DNA from: BOG-908 sp965198915
Lineage (GTDB): Bacteria; Pseudomonadota; Alphaproteobacteria; Acetobacterales; Acetobacteraceae
DNA: 64,000 nucleotides
NCBI GenBank assembly: GCA_965198915.1
Contig: CBDAQC010000001.1
Location: 310,001 to 374,000 of the forward strand
Reading direction: 5' to 3'
Positions 7,136-17,036 of the stretch are shown one piece after another (the stretch's first letter is position 1; the number at the start of each line of letters is the position of its first letter). The position numbers and the translations under genes are program-made. The notes under the pieces were generated by a model. It had not been told where the DNA came from. It saw only the letters and a program-made list of their open reading frames with translations, and did no database searches.

Positions 7136-10100
7136 TCACTCAGCCGGCGCCTTCGAAACATGCGTCCTGGGAAACGCCCGCCGCCAGCCGCGCTGCGACC
7201 ACAAGCGGAACCTGTCCAGGTACAGATACACGACGGGCGTCGTATAAAGCGTCAACACCTGGCTGACGATAAGCCCGCCGACAATGGAGATGCCCAGCGG
7301 ACGCCGCAGCTCCGCGCCTTCGCCCGTGTCGAACGCCAGCGGCAGCGCGCCCAGCAAGGCGGCGAACGTGGTCATCATGATCGGGCGGAAACGAAGCAGG
7401 CATGCCTGGTAGATCGAGTCGCGGGTGGACATGCCCTGCTCGCGCTCGGCATGCAGCGCGAAATCGATCATCAGGATGGCGTTTTTCTTGACGATGCCGA
7501 TCAGCAGAATGACGCCGATCAGCGCGATGATGCTGAACTCCGAACCGAACAGGATCAGCGCCAGCACCGCGCCCACGCCGGCGGACGGCAGGGTGGACAG
7601 GATGGTGATCGGATGCACCGCGCTCTCGTACAATATGCCCAGCACGATATAGACGGCGACCAGGGCGGCCAGGATCAGCATCGGCTCGCTGGAAGTGGAT
7701 TGCTGGAACGTGGCGGCGGTGCCGGCGAAGCTGCCGGTGATCGACGCCGGCATGTGTATGGCGGCGGTGGCGCGCGCAATGGCGGCGGTGGCGTCACCCA
7801 GCGACTTGCCGGGCGGCAGGTTGAAGGAGATGGTGGCCGCCACGAATGCGCCCTGGTGGTTGACGCCGAGCGGCGTGTGGCCGGGCTGGAAATGGCTGAA
7901 AGCGGCCAGCGGCACCATCGTCTCCTGCGCGGTGCTGACGGACGCGCCGCTGCTGGCACTGCCCTTGCCCGACTGCGCAAGCGCGTTCGACGCCGCGTTG
8001 CGTGCCGAGTCGAGCGCCACGCTGGAGGCGGTCACGGTGCTCGTCGTCTGTTTCGATGTGACGTCGCCTGCCGGAAAGCCGGTGGTGCTGGTGCCGGGCG
8101 CGTTGGCGCCGGAGGTGCTGACCCACACTTCGCGCAGGGTCTGCGGGCTTTGCCAGTAACGCGGCGCCAGCTCCATCACCACGTGATACTGGTTGAGCGG
8201 GTTGTAGATCGTGCTCACCTGGCGCTGGCCGAACGCGTCGTACAGCGTGTTGTCCACTGTGGCCGGCGTCAGGTTCAGGCGCGCCGCGGTGTCGCGGTCA
8301 ATCACCAGGTCGGTCTCCAGCCCGCTCTGCTGCTGGTCGGAATTGACGTCGGCCAGCGCAGGATCTTTCTGCAGCGCCTCGGTCAGCTTCGGCGCCCATT
8401 TATACAGCGTGGGCGCGTCGTCCGCCTGCAGCGTGTACTGGTATTGCGCGTTGGATTGCCTTCCGCCGACGCGCAGATCCTGCACCGCCTGCAGGTACAG
8501 CCGGGCGCCGGCCACATGGGCCAGCTTCGGGCGCAGCCGGTTGATCACCTGGTCGGCCGAGACGTCCCGCTTGGTCAGCGGCTTCAGCGCCACGTAGAGG
8601 TTCGCCGTGTTGGTCTGCCGGCCGCCGGTGAAGCCCACCACGCTGGCCACCGCGGGGTCTCGGCCCACGATGTTCTGTATCGTGGTGAGCTTCGTGCGCA
8701 TCGACTGGAAGCTGGTGGACTGGTCCGCCTGCACCATGCCCATCAGCGCGCCGGTGTCCTGCTGCGGGAAGAACCCCTTCGGCACGATGACGAACAGGTA
8801 GACGTTCAGCGCCACGGTGGCCGCCAGCACGACCATTACCATGAGCGAGCGGTCCAGCGACCAGGACAGGGTGCGTTCGTAGAAACCCTGCATGCGCGCG
8901 AAGGCTGCTTCCCAATGGCGGAAGAACCAGCCGCGCTGGCGCTGCTTGGGTGCGGTGCGCAGGAACAGCGCGCACATCATGGGCGTGGTGGTCAGCGATA
9001 TCAGCAGGCTGACGATGATCGCCAGCGACAGGGTCAGCGCGAACTCCCGGAACAGCCGCCCGACGATGCCGCCCATCAGCAGGATCGGCAGGAACACCGC
9101 AATCAGGGACGTGCTGATGGACAGCACGGTGAAGCCCACTTCGCCGGCGCCCATCAGGGCCGCGCGCACGCGCGGCACGCCGTCTTCCATGTGGCGCGCG
9201 ATGTTCTCCAGCACCACGATGGCGTCATCCACCACGAAGCCGGTGGAGATGGTCAGCGCCATCAGCGAGAGGTTGTCCAGGCTGAAGCCCAGCAGCCACA
9301 TCGCGGCGAACGTGCCGATGATGCTGACGGGCACGGCCACCGCCGGGATCAGCGTGGCGCGCCCGCTGCCCAGGAAGACGAACACCACGCCGATCACCAG
9401 CACGATGGCGATGATCAGCGTGCGCTGCGTGTCGTTCAGCGAAGCGCGCACGGTGGGCGTGCGGTCGATCGCCACATCGATATTCACAGCGCCCGGCAGC
9501 GACGCCTTCAACTGCGGCAGCACGGCGCGTATGCCGTCCACCGTCTGGATGATGTTGGCGCCCGGCTGGCGGAACACGATGAGCACGACAGTGGCTTTGC
9601 CGTTGAACTGGCCGGAGTTGCGCAGATCCTCCACGCTGTCCAGCACTTCGGCCACGTCCGTCAGCTTCACCGCGGCGCCGTTGCGGTAGGCGATCACCAG
9701 GTCCCGGTAGTCGGCGGCGTGGCTCGCCTGGTCGTTGGTGTAGATCTGGAAGTGGCGGTCGCCTTCCTCGATGGCGCCCTTGGGCGCGTTGGCGTTGGCC
9801 GAAGCCAGGGCGGCGCGCACGTCTTCCAGCCCGATGCCGTAATGGAACAGCGCGCCGGGGTTCAGCTCCACCCGCACGGCGGGCAGGGCGGAGCCGTTCA
9901 CGTCCACCTCGCCCACGCCGGAGAGCTGGGACAATTTCTGCTCCAGCACGGTGGCGGCCGAGTCGTAGAGCTGGCCCTGCGTCAGCGTGTCCGACGTGAG
10001 TGCGAGGATCATCACCGGCGCGTCCGCCGGGTTCACCTTGCGGTAGGTGGGATTGGCGCGCAGCGACGTGGGCAGGTCCGCGCGCGCCGCATTGATCGCC

Positions 10101-10429
10101 GCTTCCACGTCACGCGCCGCACCGTCGATGTTCCGGTTCAGGCCGAATTGCAGCGTGATGCGCGTCTGGCCTACGGAGCTGGCGGACGTCATCTCGGTGA
10201 CGTCCGCGATCTGCCCCAGATGGCGTTCCAGCGGACTGGCGACCGAGGTGGCCACGGTGTCCGGGCTGGCGCCGGGCAGCGTGGCCTGGACGGAGATCGT
10301 CGGGAAATCGACCTGCGGCAGCGGCGATACGGGGAGTTGCGCGTACGCGAACATGCCGGCCAGCGCTATGCCTATGGTGAGCAGCGTGGTGGCGATCGGG
10401 CGGCTTATGAAGGGGGCGCTGATGTTCAT
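7136..10429 (-). CDS. mdtC: RND multidrug efflux permease, MdtC-like
   Basis: A 1097-residue HAE1-family RND permease. After TM1 (ISRPIATTLLTIGIAL) come two large periplasmic loops and twelve TM segments. The segment GFVVDDAIVVLENIARHME followed by GAGEVGFTVLSIS matches E. coli MdtC more closely than MdtB. The Asp pair in VVDDAIV is the TM4 proton relay. The protein is ~70 residues longer than MdtC because of a Ser/Thr/Ala-rich insert at about residues 770-830 in the second periplasmic loop. It would form a heterotrimer with the MdtB-like gene upstream and use the MdtA-like adaptor and the NodT-type channel. ATG 10429 fits the family start. Confidence 0.93.
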   Translation of the reverse strand: MNISAPFISRPIATTLLTIGIALAGMFAYAQLPVSPLPQVDFPTISVQATLPGASPDTVATSVASPLERHLGQIADVTEMTSASSVGQTRITLQFGLNRNIDGAARDVEAAINAARADLPTSLRANPTYRKVNPADAPVMILALTSDTLTQGQLYDSAATVLEQKLSQLSGVGEVDVNGSALPAVRVELNPGALFHYGIGLEDVRAALASANANAPKGAIEEGDRHFQIYTNDQASHAADYRDLVIAYRNGAAVKLTDVAEVLDSVEDLRNSGQFNGKATVVLIVFRQPGANIIQTVDGIRAVLPQLKASLPGAVNIDVAIDRTPTVRASLNDTQRTLIIAIVLVIGVVFVFLGSGRATLIPAVAVPVSIIGTFAAMWLLGFSLDNLSLMALTISTGFVVDDAIVVLENIARHMEDGVPRVRAALMGAGEVGFTVLSISTSLIAVFLPILLMGGIVGRLFREFALTLSLAIIVSLLISLTTTPMMCALFLRTAPKQRQRGWFFRHWEAAFARMQGFYERTLSWSLDRSLMVMVVLAATVALNVYLFVIVPKGFFPQQDTGALMGMVQADQSTSFQSMRTKLTTIQNIVGRDPAVASVVGFTGGRQTNTANLYVALKPLTKRDVSADQVINRLRPKLAHVAGARLYLQAVQDLRVGGRQSNAQYQYTLQADDAPTLYKWAPKLTEALQKDPALADVNSDQQQSGLETDLVIDRDTAARLNLTPATVDNTLYDAFGQRQVSTIYNPLNQYHVVMELAPRYWQSPQTLREVWVSTSGANAPGTSTTGFPAGDVTSKQTTSTVTASSVALDSARNAASNALAQSGKGSASSGASVSTAQETMVPLAAFSHFQPGHTPLGVNHQGAFVAATISFNLPPGKSLGDATAAIARATAAIHMPASITGSFAGTAATFQQSTSSEPMLILAALVAVYIVLGILYESAVHPITILSTLPSAGVGAVLALILFGSEFSIIALIGVILLIGIVKKNAILMIDFALHAEREQGMSTRDSIYQACLLRFRPIMMTTFAALLGALPLAFDTGEGAELRRPLGISIVGGLIVSQVLTLYTTPVVYLYLDRFRLWSQRGWRRAFPRTHVSKAPAE

Positions 10430-10435
10430 GGCGCG

Positions 10436-10600
10436 CTAAGGAAGCAAGGCCTTCTTTTTTGAAAGAAAGAAGCAAAAAACTTTCGCTCCCACGCATCTGC
10501 CATCGCGCGCGCTAGTAGCGCCAGGGCGCCCCGTGGTGCCGGCGTGGTTACAAAAGTTTTTTGCTTCTTTTTTTCAAAAAAGAAGGCCTTGCCTGCTTCC
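10436..10600. repeat. R4: paired-arm R repeat (mdtB / mdtC spacer)
   Basis: The left arm is at 10441-10487 (GGCCTTCTTTTTTGAAAG, AAGCAAAAAACTTTCGCTCC) and the right arm at 10551-10596. The interior carries GCGCGCGC and a G+C-rich, self-complementary segment. It occupies essentially the complete intergenic region inside the operon. Confidence 0.85.
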
Positions 10601-10601
10601 T

Positions 10602-13600
10602 TCATTCCGCCGGTACCGGCCCCTCAGGCTCCGGCAGTTCCTTCGGCTGAAAATACAGCGCCACACGGTCGAACAGCAGGTAGATCACCGGCGTGGTGAA
10701 CAGCGTCAGCACCTGGCTGACGATAAGCCCGCCGAAGATCGCCAGCCCCAGCGGCCGCCGCAGCTCGGACCCCGTGCCGCTGCCCAGCATCAGCGGCAAA
10801 GCGGAGAACAGGGCGGCGAACGTCGTCATCAGGATCGGCCGCAGGCGCAGCATGCTGGCGCGGTGTATGGCCTCGCGCGGCGCGTAGCCTTCCTCACGTT
10901 CGGCCACCAGCGCGAAGTCGATCATCATGATCGCGTTCTTCTTCACGATGCCGATCAGCAGCACGATGCCGATGATGCCGATGATGTCGAGGTCACTGCC
11001 CACCAGCATCAGCGCCAGCAGCGCGCCGATGCCGGCCGACGGCAAGGTGGACAGGATGGTGATCGGGTGGACGAAGCTCTCGTACAGCACGCCCAGCACG
11101 ATGTACATCGCGGCCACCGCGGCCATCACGAGGTAGAGCTCGTTGCCCAGCGCGCTCTGGAACGCGGCGGCCGCACCCTGGAAAGCGGTCAGGAAGCTTT
11201 CCGGCAGGTGCAGATCCGCCTCGGCCTTCTTGATGGCGTCCACCGCGGTGCCCAGCGAGGCGCCGGGGGCCAGGTTGAAGCTGATCGTGGTGCTGGGGAA
11301 CTGGCCCAGATGGCTCACCACCAGCGGCGAGGAGCCGGTGGTGACGTGCACGAAGGCGCTGAGCGGCACCTGGCCGCTAGTGGCCGTAGAAGAAGGCAAA
11401 TAGAGCGCGTTAAGATTGGCCAGGGACGCCTGCACCTGCGGCGTGGATTCCAGGATGATGCGATACTGGTTGCTTTCGGTGAATATCGTCGAGACGATAC
11501 GCTGGCCGAACGCGTCGTACAGCGCGTTGTCGACGGTTGCGGGCGTGATGCCGAAGCGCGCGGCGGTCGGACGGTCGATGGTGATGGTGGCGGCGAGCCC
11601 GTTTGTTTGCAGGTCGCTTGCCACATCCGTGATCGACGGGATGGCGTGCAGCTTGTCCAGCAGGCGCGGGATCCACGTCTTGAACGCGGACAGATCCGCG
11701 TTCTCCAGCACGAACTGGTACTGCGTGGCGCTGACCGCTGTGTCTATGCTGAGGTCCTGCACGGGCTGCATGTAGAGCGAGATGCCGGACACGCCGGCCA
11801 CTTCGGTCTGCAGGCGGCGGATGATGGCGCTGACATTGTTCGTGCGGCGATCGCGGTCCACCAGATTGATCAGGAAGCGGCCGGTGTTCAGCGTGGTGTT
11901 GCTGCCGTCTATGCCGATGAACGAGGACAGGCTGACCACGTCAGGGTCTTTCAGGATCGCGTCGGCCAGCGCCTGCTGCCCGCGTGACATCGCGGCGTAG
12001 GAAGCGGTCGGTGCGGCCACGCTGATGCCCTGTATCAGACCGGTGTCCTGCACCGGAAAGAAGCCTTTCGGGATTGCCACATACAGGAATGCCGTCAGCG
12101 CCATGGTGGCCAGCGCCACCAGCAGAGTCAGCAACTGCCGGTCCAGCACCCAGTCCAGCCACACGCCGTAGCCGTCCACCACGCGCTCCGTCATGCGTTC
12201 GGACCAGCGCGCGACACGGCCCATGTTTTCCGGCGGCTGGTGGCGCAGCAGGCGCGCGCACAGCATCGGCACCAGGGTCAGCGACACGATGGCGCTGATC
12301 ACGATCGTCACCGCCAGCGTGATGGCGAATTCGTGGAACAGGCGGCCCACCACGTCCCCCATGAACAGCAGGGGGATCAGCACGGCGAGCAGGGAGACCG
12401 TCAGCGAGATGATGGTGAAGCCGATCTGCCGCGAGCCCTTCAGGGCCGCTTCCAGCGGCGGCTCGCCCATCTCCACGTAGCGGTCGATGTTCTCGATCAT
12501 CACGATCGCATCGTCCACCACGAAGCCGGTGGCGATGGTCAGCGCCATCAGCGAGAGGTTGTCCAGCGAGAAACCCCACAGATACATCGCCGCCAGCGTG
12601 CCCACCAGCGACAGCGGCACCGACAGGCTGGGGATGATGGTGGCCGGGATGCGGCGCAGGAACACGAAGATCACCAGCACGACGAGGCCGATCGCCATCG
12701 CCAGCTCGAACTCCACGTCCGCCACCGAGGCGCGAATGGTATTCGTGCGGTCCGTCAGCTTGGTCACCTGCAGGGCCGCGGGCAGACTGGTCTGCAGCTT
12801 CGGCAATAGCGCCGTGATGCGGTTGACCACCTGGATCACGTTCGCCCCTGGCTGGCGCTGCACGTTCAGCACCACCGCCGGCGTGCGGTTCATCCAGGCC
12901 TGCAGCTTGGTGTTCTCGGAACCCTGCACCAGCGCCGCCACATCCGTCAGGTGCACCGGCGCGCCGTTCTTGTAGGCGACTATGGCGTTGGCAAAGGATT
13001 TGGCATCCGGCAATTGGTCGTTGGCGTTGATCGTTGTGGCCTGCGCCGGCCCGTCGAAATTGCCCTTCGGCGTGTTGACGTTGAGGTTGCCGATGGTGGT
13101 GCGCAGGTCGTCTATGTTCAGGCCGAGGGCGGCCAGCGCGCGCGGATTGGCCTGTATGCGCACTGCCGGCCGGTGGCCGCCGGATATGGACACCAGTCCC
13201 ACGCCGTCGATCTGGCTGATCTTCTGCGCCAGGCGGGTCTCCGCCAGGTCCTCGATCTGGGTCAGCGCCATCGTCTTGCTGGTCAGCGCCAGCGTGATCA
13301 CCGGCGCGTCCGCCGGGTTCACCTTGGCGTAGATCGGCGGCGCCGGCAGGTCTGACGGTAGCAGGTTGCCGGCTGCGTTGATCGCCGCCTGCACTTCCTG
13401 CTCGGCCACGTCCAGCGACAGGGTCAGGTCGAATTGCAGCGTGATCACCGAGGCGCCGGCCGAACTCTCCGACGCCATCTGGTTCAGCCCGGGCATCTCG
13501 CCGAACTGGCGTTCCAGCGGCGCGGTGACCGAGCTTGTCATCACCTCCGGACTGGCGCCGGGATAAAAGGTCTGCACCTGGATGGTGGGGTAATCCACCT

Positions 13601-13715
13601 CCGGCAACGCCGACAGCGGCAGGTACTGGTAGCTGATGAGGCCTACCAGGAGCAGCGCCACCATCAGCAGCGTGGTGGCTACCGGGCGGAGGATGAAGAG
13701 GGCGGAGGGGTTCAT
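10602..13715 (-). CDS. mdtB: RND multidrug efflux permease, MdtB-like
   Basis: A 1037-residue HAE1 RND permease, almost the length of E. coli MdtB (1040). The start MNPSALFILRPVATTLLMVA is the usual TM1. TM4 carries GFVVDDAIVMIENIDRYVE with the paired Asp of the proton pathway, in the MdtB-type wording (IVMIENI versus IVVLENI in the neighbour). It is the second gene of the operon after the MdtA-like adaptor and probably partners the MdtC-like protein in a mixed trimer. Substrates in E. coli include novobiocin and bile salts; here the range is unknown. No baeSR-like two-component genes are nearby. Confidence 0.93.
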   Translation of the reverse strand: MNPSALFILRPVATTLLMVALLLVGLISYQYLPLSALPEVDYPTIQVQTFYPGASPEVMTSSVTAPLERQFGEMPGLNQMASESSAGASVITLQFDLTLSLDVAEQEVQAAINAAGNLLPSDLPAPPIYAKVNPADAPVITLALTSKTMALTQIEDLAETRLAQKISQIDGVGLVSISGGHRPAVRIQANPRALAALGLNIDDLRTTIGNLNVNTPKGNFDGPAQATTINANDQLPDAKSFANAIVAYKNGAPVHLTDVAALVQGSENTKLQAWMNRTPAVVLNVQRQPGANVIQVVNRITALLPKLQTSLPAALQVTKLTDRTNTIRASVADVEFELAMAIGLVVLVIFVFLRRIPATIIPSLSVPLSLVGTLAAMYLWGFSLDNLSLMALTIATGFVVDDAIVMIENIDRYVEMGEPPLEAALKGSRQIGFTIISLTVSLLAVLIPLLFMGDVVGRLFHEFAITLAVTIVISAIVSLTLVPMLCARLLRHQPPENMGRVARWSERMTERVVDGYGVWLDWVLDRQLLTLLVALATMALTAFLYVAIPKGFFPVQDTGLIQGISVAAPTASYAAMSRGQQALADAILKDPDVVSLSSFIGIDGSNTTLNTGRFLINLVDRDRRTNNVSAIIRRLQTEVAGVSGISLYMQPVQDLSIDTAVSATQYQFVLENADLSAFKTWIPRLLDKLHAIPSITDVASDLQTNGLAATITIDRPTAARFGITPATVDNALYDAFGQRIVSTIFTESNQYRIILESTPQVQASLANLNALYLPSSTATSGQVPLSAFVHVTTGSSPLVVSHLGQFPSTTISFNLAPGASLGTAVDAIKKAEADLHLPESFLTAFQGAAAAFQSALGNELYLVMAAVAAMYIVLGVLYESFVHPITILSTLPSAGIGALLALMLVGSDLDIIGIIGIVLLIGIVKKNAIMMIDFALVAEREEGYAPREAIHRASMLRLRPILMTTFAALFSALPLMLGSGTGSELRRPLGLAIFGGLIVSQVLTLFTTPVIYLLFDRVALYFQPKELPEPEGPVPAE

Positions 13716-13727
13716 ACGGGGTTAGGT

Positions 13728-13912
13728 GAGGGAAGGAAGGAAGGCCTTCTTTTTTGGAAAAAAGAAGCAAAAAACTTTTGCTCCGCCGCCGGCACTACGG
13801 CGCGCGCAGGTTCTGCCAATACGCGCGTCGGCAGAATCTGCGCGCGCCGTGATGCAGGCGGGGAGATAGAAGTTGTTTGCTTCTTTTTTTCAAAAAAGAA
13901 GGCCTTCCTTAC
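13728..13912. repeat. R5: paired-arm R repeat (mdtA / mdtB spacer)
   Basis: The left arm is at 13738-13784 and the right arm at 13866-13909. The interior contains GGTTCTGCC and GGCAGAATC facing each other around ACGCGC, so the centre also folds. It fills the spacer between the adaptor and first permease genes. Confidence 0.85.
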
Positions 13913-13920
13913 CCCACTCA

Positions 13921-15333
13921 TCACTCCGCATGCCTATGCCGATGCGGCGAAGACCCATCCCCACCCTGCGCATGCGAACCCGGCAGCACCACCTTCGCGC
14001 CCTCGCGCAGCCGGTCCGAGCCGTCGGTCACCACCACGTCGCCCGCGGCAAGGCCGCTCACGATCTGCGTTTTCTCGGAATCGGCGACGCCAAGCTTCAC
14101 CGCGCGCACGGTGACGGTGTCCGCGGGAGCGCCGGACTGGTGCCCGCTGCCCGGCTGCGCGCCGCCCGCTTGCGCGCCGCTTGCTTGCGCGCCGGACGCC
14201 GTGCCGTCGGCCGGCTTGGCGTCGGCCGCTTTGGCGTCCGGGTCGGCGGCGCCGTCCGCCGGCTTGGCCGCGGTGCCGGGCGGCTGCACCAGATAGACGA
14301 AGCTGCCGGGCGCACCGGTCTGCAACGCCGCATTCGGCACCACCACCGCGTTGTGCACCGTGCTGACGATCAGCCGCAGGTTCACGAACTGGTTGGGAAA
14401 CAGCGAGAAATCCGGGTTGGCGAACAGCGCGCGCAGCTTCACCGTGCCGGTGGTCACGTCAATCTGGTTGTCGATCGTCTCCAGCGTGCCGTCCGCAAGA
14501 TGGACGGTGTTGCTGCGGTCATAGGCCTGCACCACCAGCTTGGCGCCGGCATGAAGCTGCGCCTGGATCGCCGGCACGTCGTCCTCCGGCAGGGTGAAGA
14601 TGGCGCTGATCGGGTCCAGCTGCGTCACCACCACCAGGCCGTTGGTCAGCGATGTGGGCGTGATGTAGTTGCCGGCATCGACCTGCCGCAGGCCCACGCG
14701 GCCGTCCACCGGCGAGGTGATGTGGCAGAACGCCAGGTTCACCAGTTGCGTCTGCACGGTGCCCTGGTCGGCCGCCACCGAGCCGATATACTGCTCGACC
14801 ACGTATTGCTGGTCTTCGGCCTGCTGGCGCCCGATGCTGTCCTGGCGCTGCAGCAGCGCGTAGCGCTTGGCGTCCATCTGCGCCTGGTGCAGCAGGCCCT
14901 GGTCATGCGCCAGCGTGCCGCGCGCCTGCGCCAGCAGCGCCTCATACGGCCGCGGATCTATCTGGGCCAGGAAGTCTCCCTTGTGCACGATCTGGCCTTC
15001 GTGGAAGCCGATCGTCTGCAGCGTGCCGGCGATCTGCGTCTGCACCGTGACGCTGGCCAGCGAGGTGATGGTGCCCAGCCCGGCATCGACCACCGACATG
15101 TCCGCCGTGGTGGCGCGGCCCACGCCCACCGCCTGCGGGGGCAGCACCTGGGCGTGTTTGGCGGCGCCGCCACCCAGCCGGGAGACGAGGAAGACGACAC
15201 CGCCCAGCAGCAGGAGCAGTATCAGCCAGGGCAGGAAGCTGTGGCGACGGCGCGCGCGCCCCGGCTCCTGTCCCGGCTGATGAACGATCGGCTGGGTCCG
15301 CGGTGGCGGGGGTATCGTCTGCAGGTCATCCAT
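13921..15333 (-). CDS. mdtA: RND efflux periplasmic adaptor (membrane fusion protein), MdtA-like
   Basis: 470 residues: a short cytoplasmic N-terminus, one TM anchor (LPWLILLLLLGGVVFLVSRL, ~34-53), a biotinyl-lipoyl-like domain with IDPRPYEALLAQ, a helical hairpin, and beta-barrel and membrane-proximal domains (ITSPVDGRVGLRQVDAGNY). This is the MdtA arrangement. An extra Ala/Lys/Asp/Gly-rich insert (~365-415, with repeated SGAQ/GGAQ units) interrupts the last domain. As first gene it links the MdtB/MdtC pair to the outer membrane channel. The promoter probably lies in the 185 bp shared with the divergent lipoprotein gene. Confidence 0.93.
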   Translation of the reverse strand: MDDLQTIPPPPRTQPIVHQPGQEPGRARRRHSFLPWLILLLLLGGVVFLVSRLGGGAAKHAQVLPPQAVGVGRATTADMSVVDAGLGTITSLASVTVQTQIAGTLQTIGFHEGQIVHKGDFLAQIDPRPYEALLAQARGTLAHDQGLLHQAQMDAKRYALLQRQDSIGRQQAEDQQYVVEQYIGSVAADQGTVQTQLVNLAFCHITSPVDGRVGLRQVDAGNYITPTSLTNGLVVVTQLDPISAIFTLPEDDVPAIQAQLHAGAKLVVQAYDRSNTVHLADGTLETIDNQIDVTTGTVKLRALFANPDFSLFPNQFVNLRLIVSTVHNAVVVPNAALQTGAPGSFVYLVQPPGTAAKPADGAADPDAKAADAKPADGTASGAQASGAQAGGAQPGSGHQSGAPADTVTVRAVKLGVADSEKTQIVSGLAAGDVVVTDGSDRLREGAKVVLPGSHAQGGDGSSPHRHRHAE

Positions 15334-15518
15334 GGCGGCGTGTTCCGGCTTGCAGGAAATATGCGCGGACGAGGGCCTTGTGGGCCCGCCGCGCTGGTCT
15401 AATCATCTGTGCCATTAGTGATGCTACCGTGGCCCGTCCAGGGCGCACCTGCCAGTGTGCATGTGTAAGCCTGTGTAACGCCCATCCCGGAACGCGGCGG
15501 CTCGGATAAGGAACAGAC

Positions 15519-15740
15519 ATGCGACGCCTCCTTGCCACCGCTTTCCTGCTGGGCTGCCTCGCCGCCTGCAGCGCGGCGCCGGACCCTGCACTGCGCAACC
15601 GCGACATAAGCGACCGCGGCAACTTGCCGAAGGAACACCCGCTCGGGGTGATTTCCGCCGTGCCGCCCGCCGATACGAGCCTCACGCCCCTGCGCTGCCT
15701 GCCAAATGGGCCGGGGTATGAGTGTTCTCGCAGCAATTAG
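15519..15740 (+). CDS. Small putative lipoprotein
   Basis: 73 residues with a lipoprotein signal peptide: basic MRRLL, hydrophobic core, then LAAC with Cys at residue 20. The mature part is ~53 residues and contains two further Cys (RCLPNG and YECS). The start has AGGAA seven bases upstream. The gene is divergent from mdtA. I recognise no family; a membrane-anchored periplasmic role is inferred only from the signal. R6 begins immediately at its stop. Confidence 0.65.
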   Translation: MRRLLATAFLLGCLAACSAAPDPALRNRDISDRGNLPKEHPLGVISAVPPADTSLTPLRCLPNGPGYECSRSN

Positions 15741-15742
15741 GT

Positions 15743-15906
15743 TAGGAAGGCCTTCTTTTTGAAAGAAGACGCAAAAAACTTCTATTCGTTTGGCCCGCGA
15801 TCTGTGCCGGCCTGCGTGTTGCCTTTGACGTATCTTCAAGCTTTCGCAGGCAACTCCGCGGCCGCGCAGACAAGGATTCTTGCAAAAAAGAAGGCCTTTC
15901 TCCCCT
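15743..15906. repeat. R6: paired-arm R repeat
   Basis: The left arm (15746-15786) reads GGCCTTCTTTTTGAAAGAAG and then CGCAAAAAACTTC. The right arm is shortened (15876-15898: TTCTTGCAAAAAAGAAGGCC). The interior is less G+C-rich than in other copies. The right arm reaches the start of the downstream oxidoreductase gene. Confidence 0.8.
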
Positions 15907-17031
15907 TTGCCTGACATAGACGCGGTAATCGCCGGGGCCGGCGTCGTAGGCCTGGCGGCTGCCCGCGCCCTGGCCCAAGCCGGACTGAGCGTGGTCATCC
16001 TGGAAGAGGCAGGCGCCATCGGCACGGGCACGTCCGCCCGCAGCAGTGAGGTAATACATGCCGGGTTCTACTATGAACCCGGCAGCTGGCGGGCCAGGCT
16101 GTGCGCGCCGGGGCGGCGGGCCCTGTATGCCTATTGCGCGGCGCATGGCGTGCCCGCGCGCGCCTGCGGCAAGCTGATCGTGGCCGCCGATGCCGGCGAC
16201 CAGGTGCAGCTCGATGCGATACAGGCGAAAGGCGAACGCAACGGCGTGGAGGGCCTGGTCCGGTTGACGGCGGCGCAGGCGCGCGCGCTGGAGCCGGCGC
16301 TTGCCTGCACCGGCGCGCTGCACTCGCCGATGACCGGGATCGTCGACAGCCACGCGCTGATGCTGTCGCTGCTGGGCGAGGCGCAGGATCGTGGCGCGAT
16401 GCTGGCGTTGCACACGCCGTTGCAGCGGGCGGACGCCGTGCCGGGCGGGTTTGAGGTGTGGGCGGGCGGCGCCCAGCCCATGCGCCTGCGCTGCCGCATT
16501 CTGGTCAACGCCGCGGGGCATGGCGCCTGTGCGCTCGCCCGGCGTATCGCCGGGCTGAAGCCCATGCACGTGCCGCAGGCCTACCTGGCCAAGGGCAGCT
16601 ACTTCGCGCTGACAGGCCGGGCGCCGTTCACGCGGCTGATCTATCCCGTGCCGATACCGGGCGGCGCCGGCATACATCTGACGCTGGACATGGCCGGCCA
16701 GGCGCGGTTCGGGCCGGACGTGGAAGCGGTGGACGCGCCGGATTACACCGTAGACCTGGCGCGCGCGCCGGTGTTTGCCGCCAGCATACGGCGTTATTGG
16801 CCGGGCCTGCCGGAGGACCGGCTGGTGCCGGCCTATGCCGGCGTGCGGCCGAAGATCGTGCCGCCCACGCAGACGCAGGATTTCGTCATTCAGGATTCAG
16901 GCGTGCACGGGGTGGCGGGGCTGGTGAACCTGTTCGGCATCGAAAGCCCGGGGCTGACCTCCTGCCTGGCGTTGGGCGAGGTGGTGCGGGATGCTGTGTT
17001 GCACCGGGAGGCGGCGGTTTTGGGTGGTTAG
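15907..17031 (+). CDS. FAD-dependent oxidoreductase, L-2-hydroxyglutarate dehydrogenase/oxidase-like
   Basis: 374 residues from TTG 15907. The N-terminus has the Rossmann dinucleotide motif AVIAGAGVVGLAAARALA, then TSARSSEVIHAGFYY and a C-terminal GIESPGLTSCLALGE, all typical of the DAO-type LhgO/L2HGDH group. It would oxidise an L-2-hydroxy acid to a 2-oxo acid and pass electrons via FAD. The start is uncertain: a second TTG (15880) lies inside the right arm of R6, and the best Shine-Dalgarno-like string is the arm's own GAAGG. It ends in repeat family B. Confidence 0.85.
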   Translation: MPDIDAVIAGAGVVGLAAARALAQAGLSVVILEEAGAIGTGTSARSSEVIHAGFYYEPGSWRARLCAPGRRALYAYCAAHGVPARACGKLIVAADAGDQVQLDAIQAKGERNGVEGLVRLTAAQARALEPALACTGALHSPMTGIVDSHALMLSLLGEAQDRGAMLALHTPLQRADAVPGGFEVWAGGAQPMRLRCRILVNAAGHGACALARRIAGLKPMHVPQAYLAKGSYFALTGRAPFTRLIYPVPIPGGAGIHLTLDMAGQARFGPDVEAVDAPDYTVDLARAPVFAASIRRYWPGLPEDRLVPAYAGVRPKIVPPTQTQDFVIQDSGVHGVAGLVNLFGIESPGLTSCLALGEVVRDAVLHREAAVLGG

Positions 17032-17036
17032 CAAGG

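Noticed and set aside
7058..10462. A 1134-codon open frame on the + strand
   Set aside because: It is antisense to the clearly conserved mdtC and its product is Arg/His/Gln-rich without any fold; a G+C-driven shadow.
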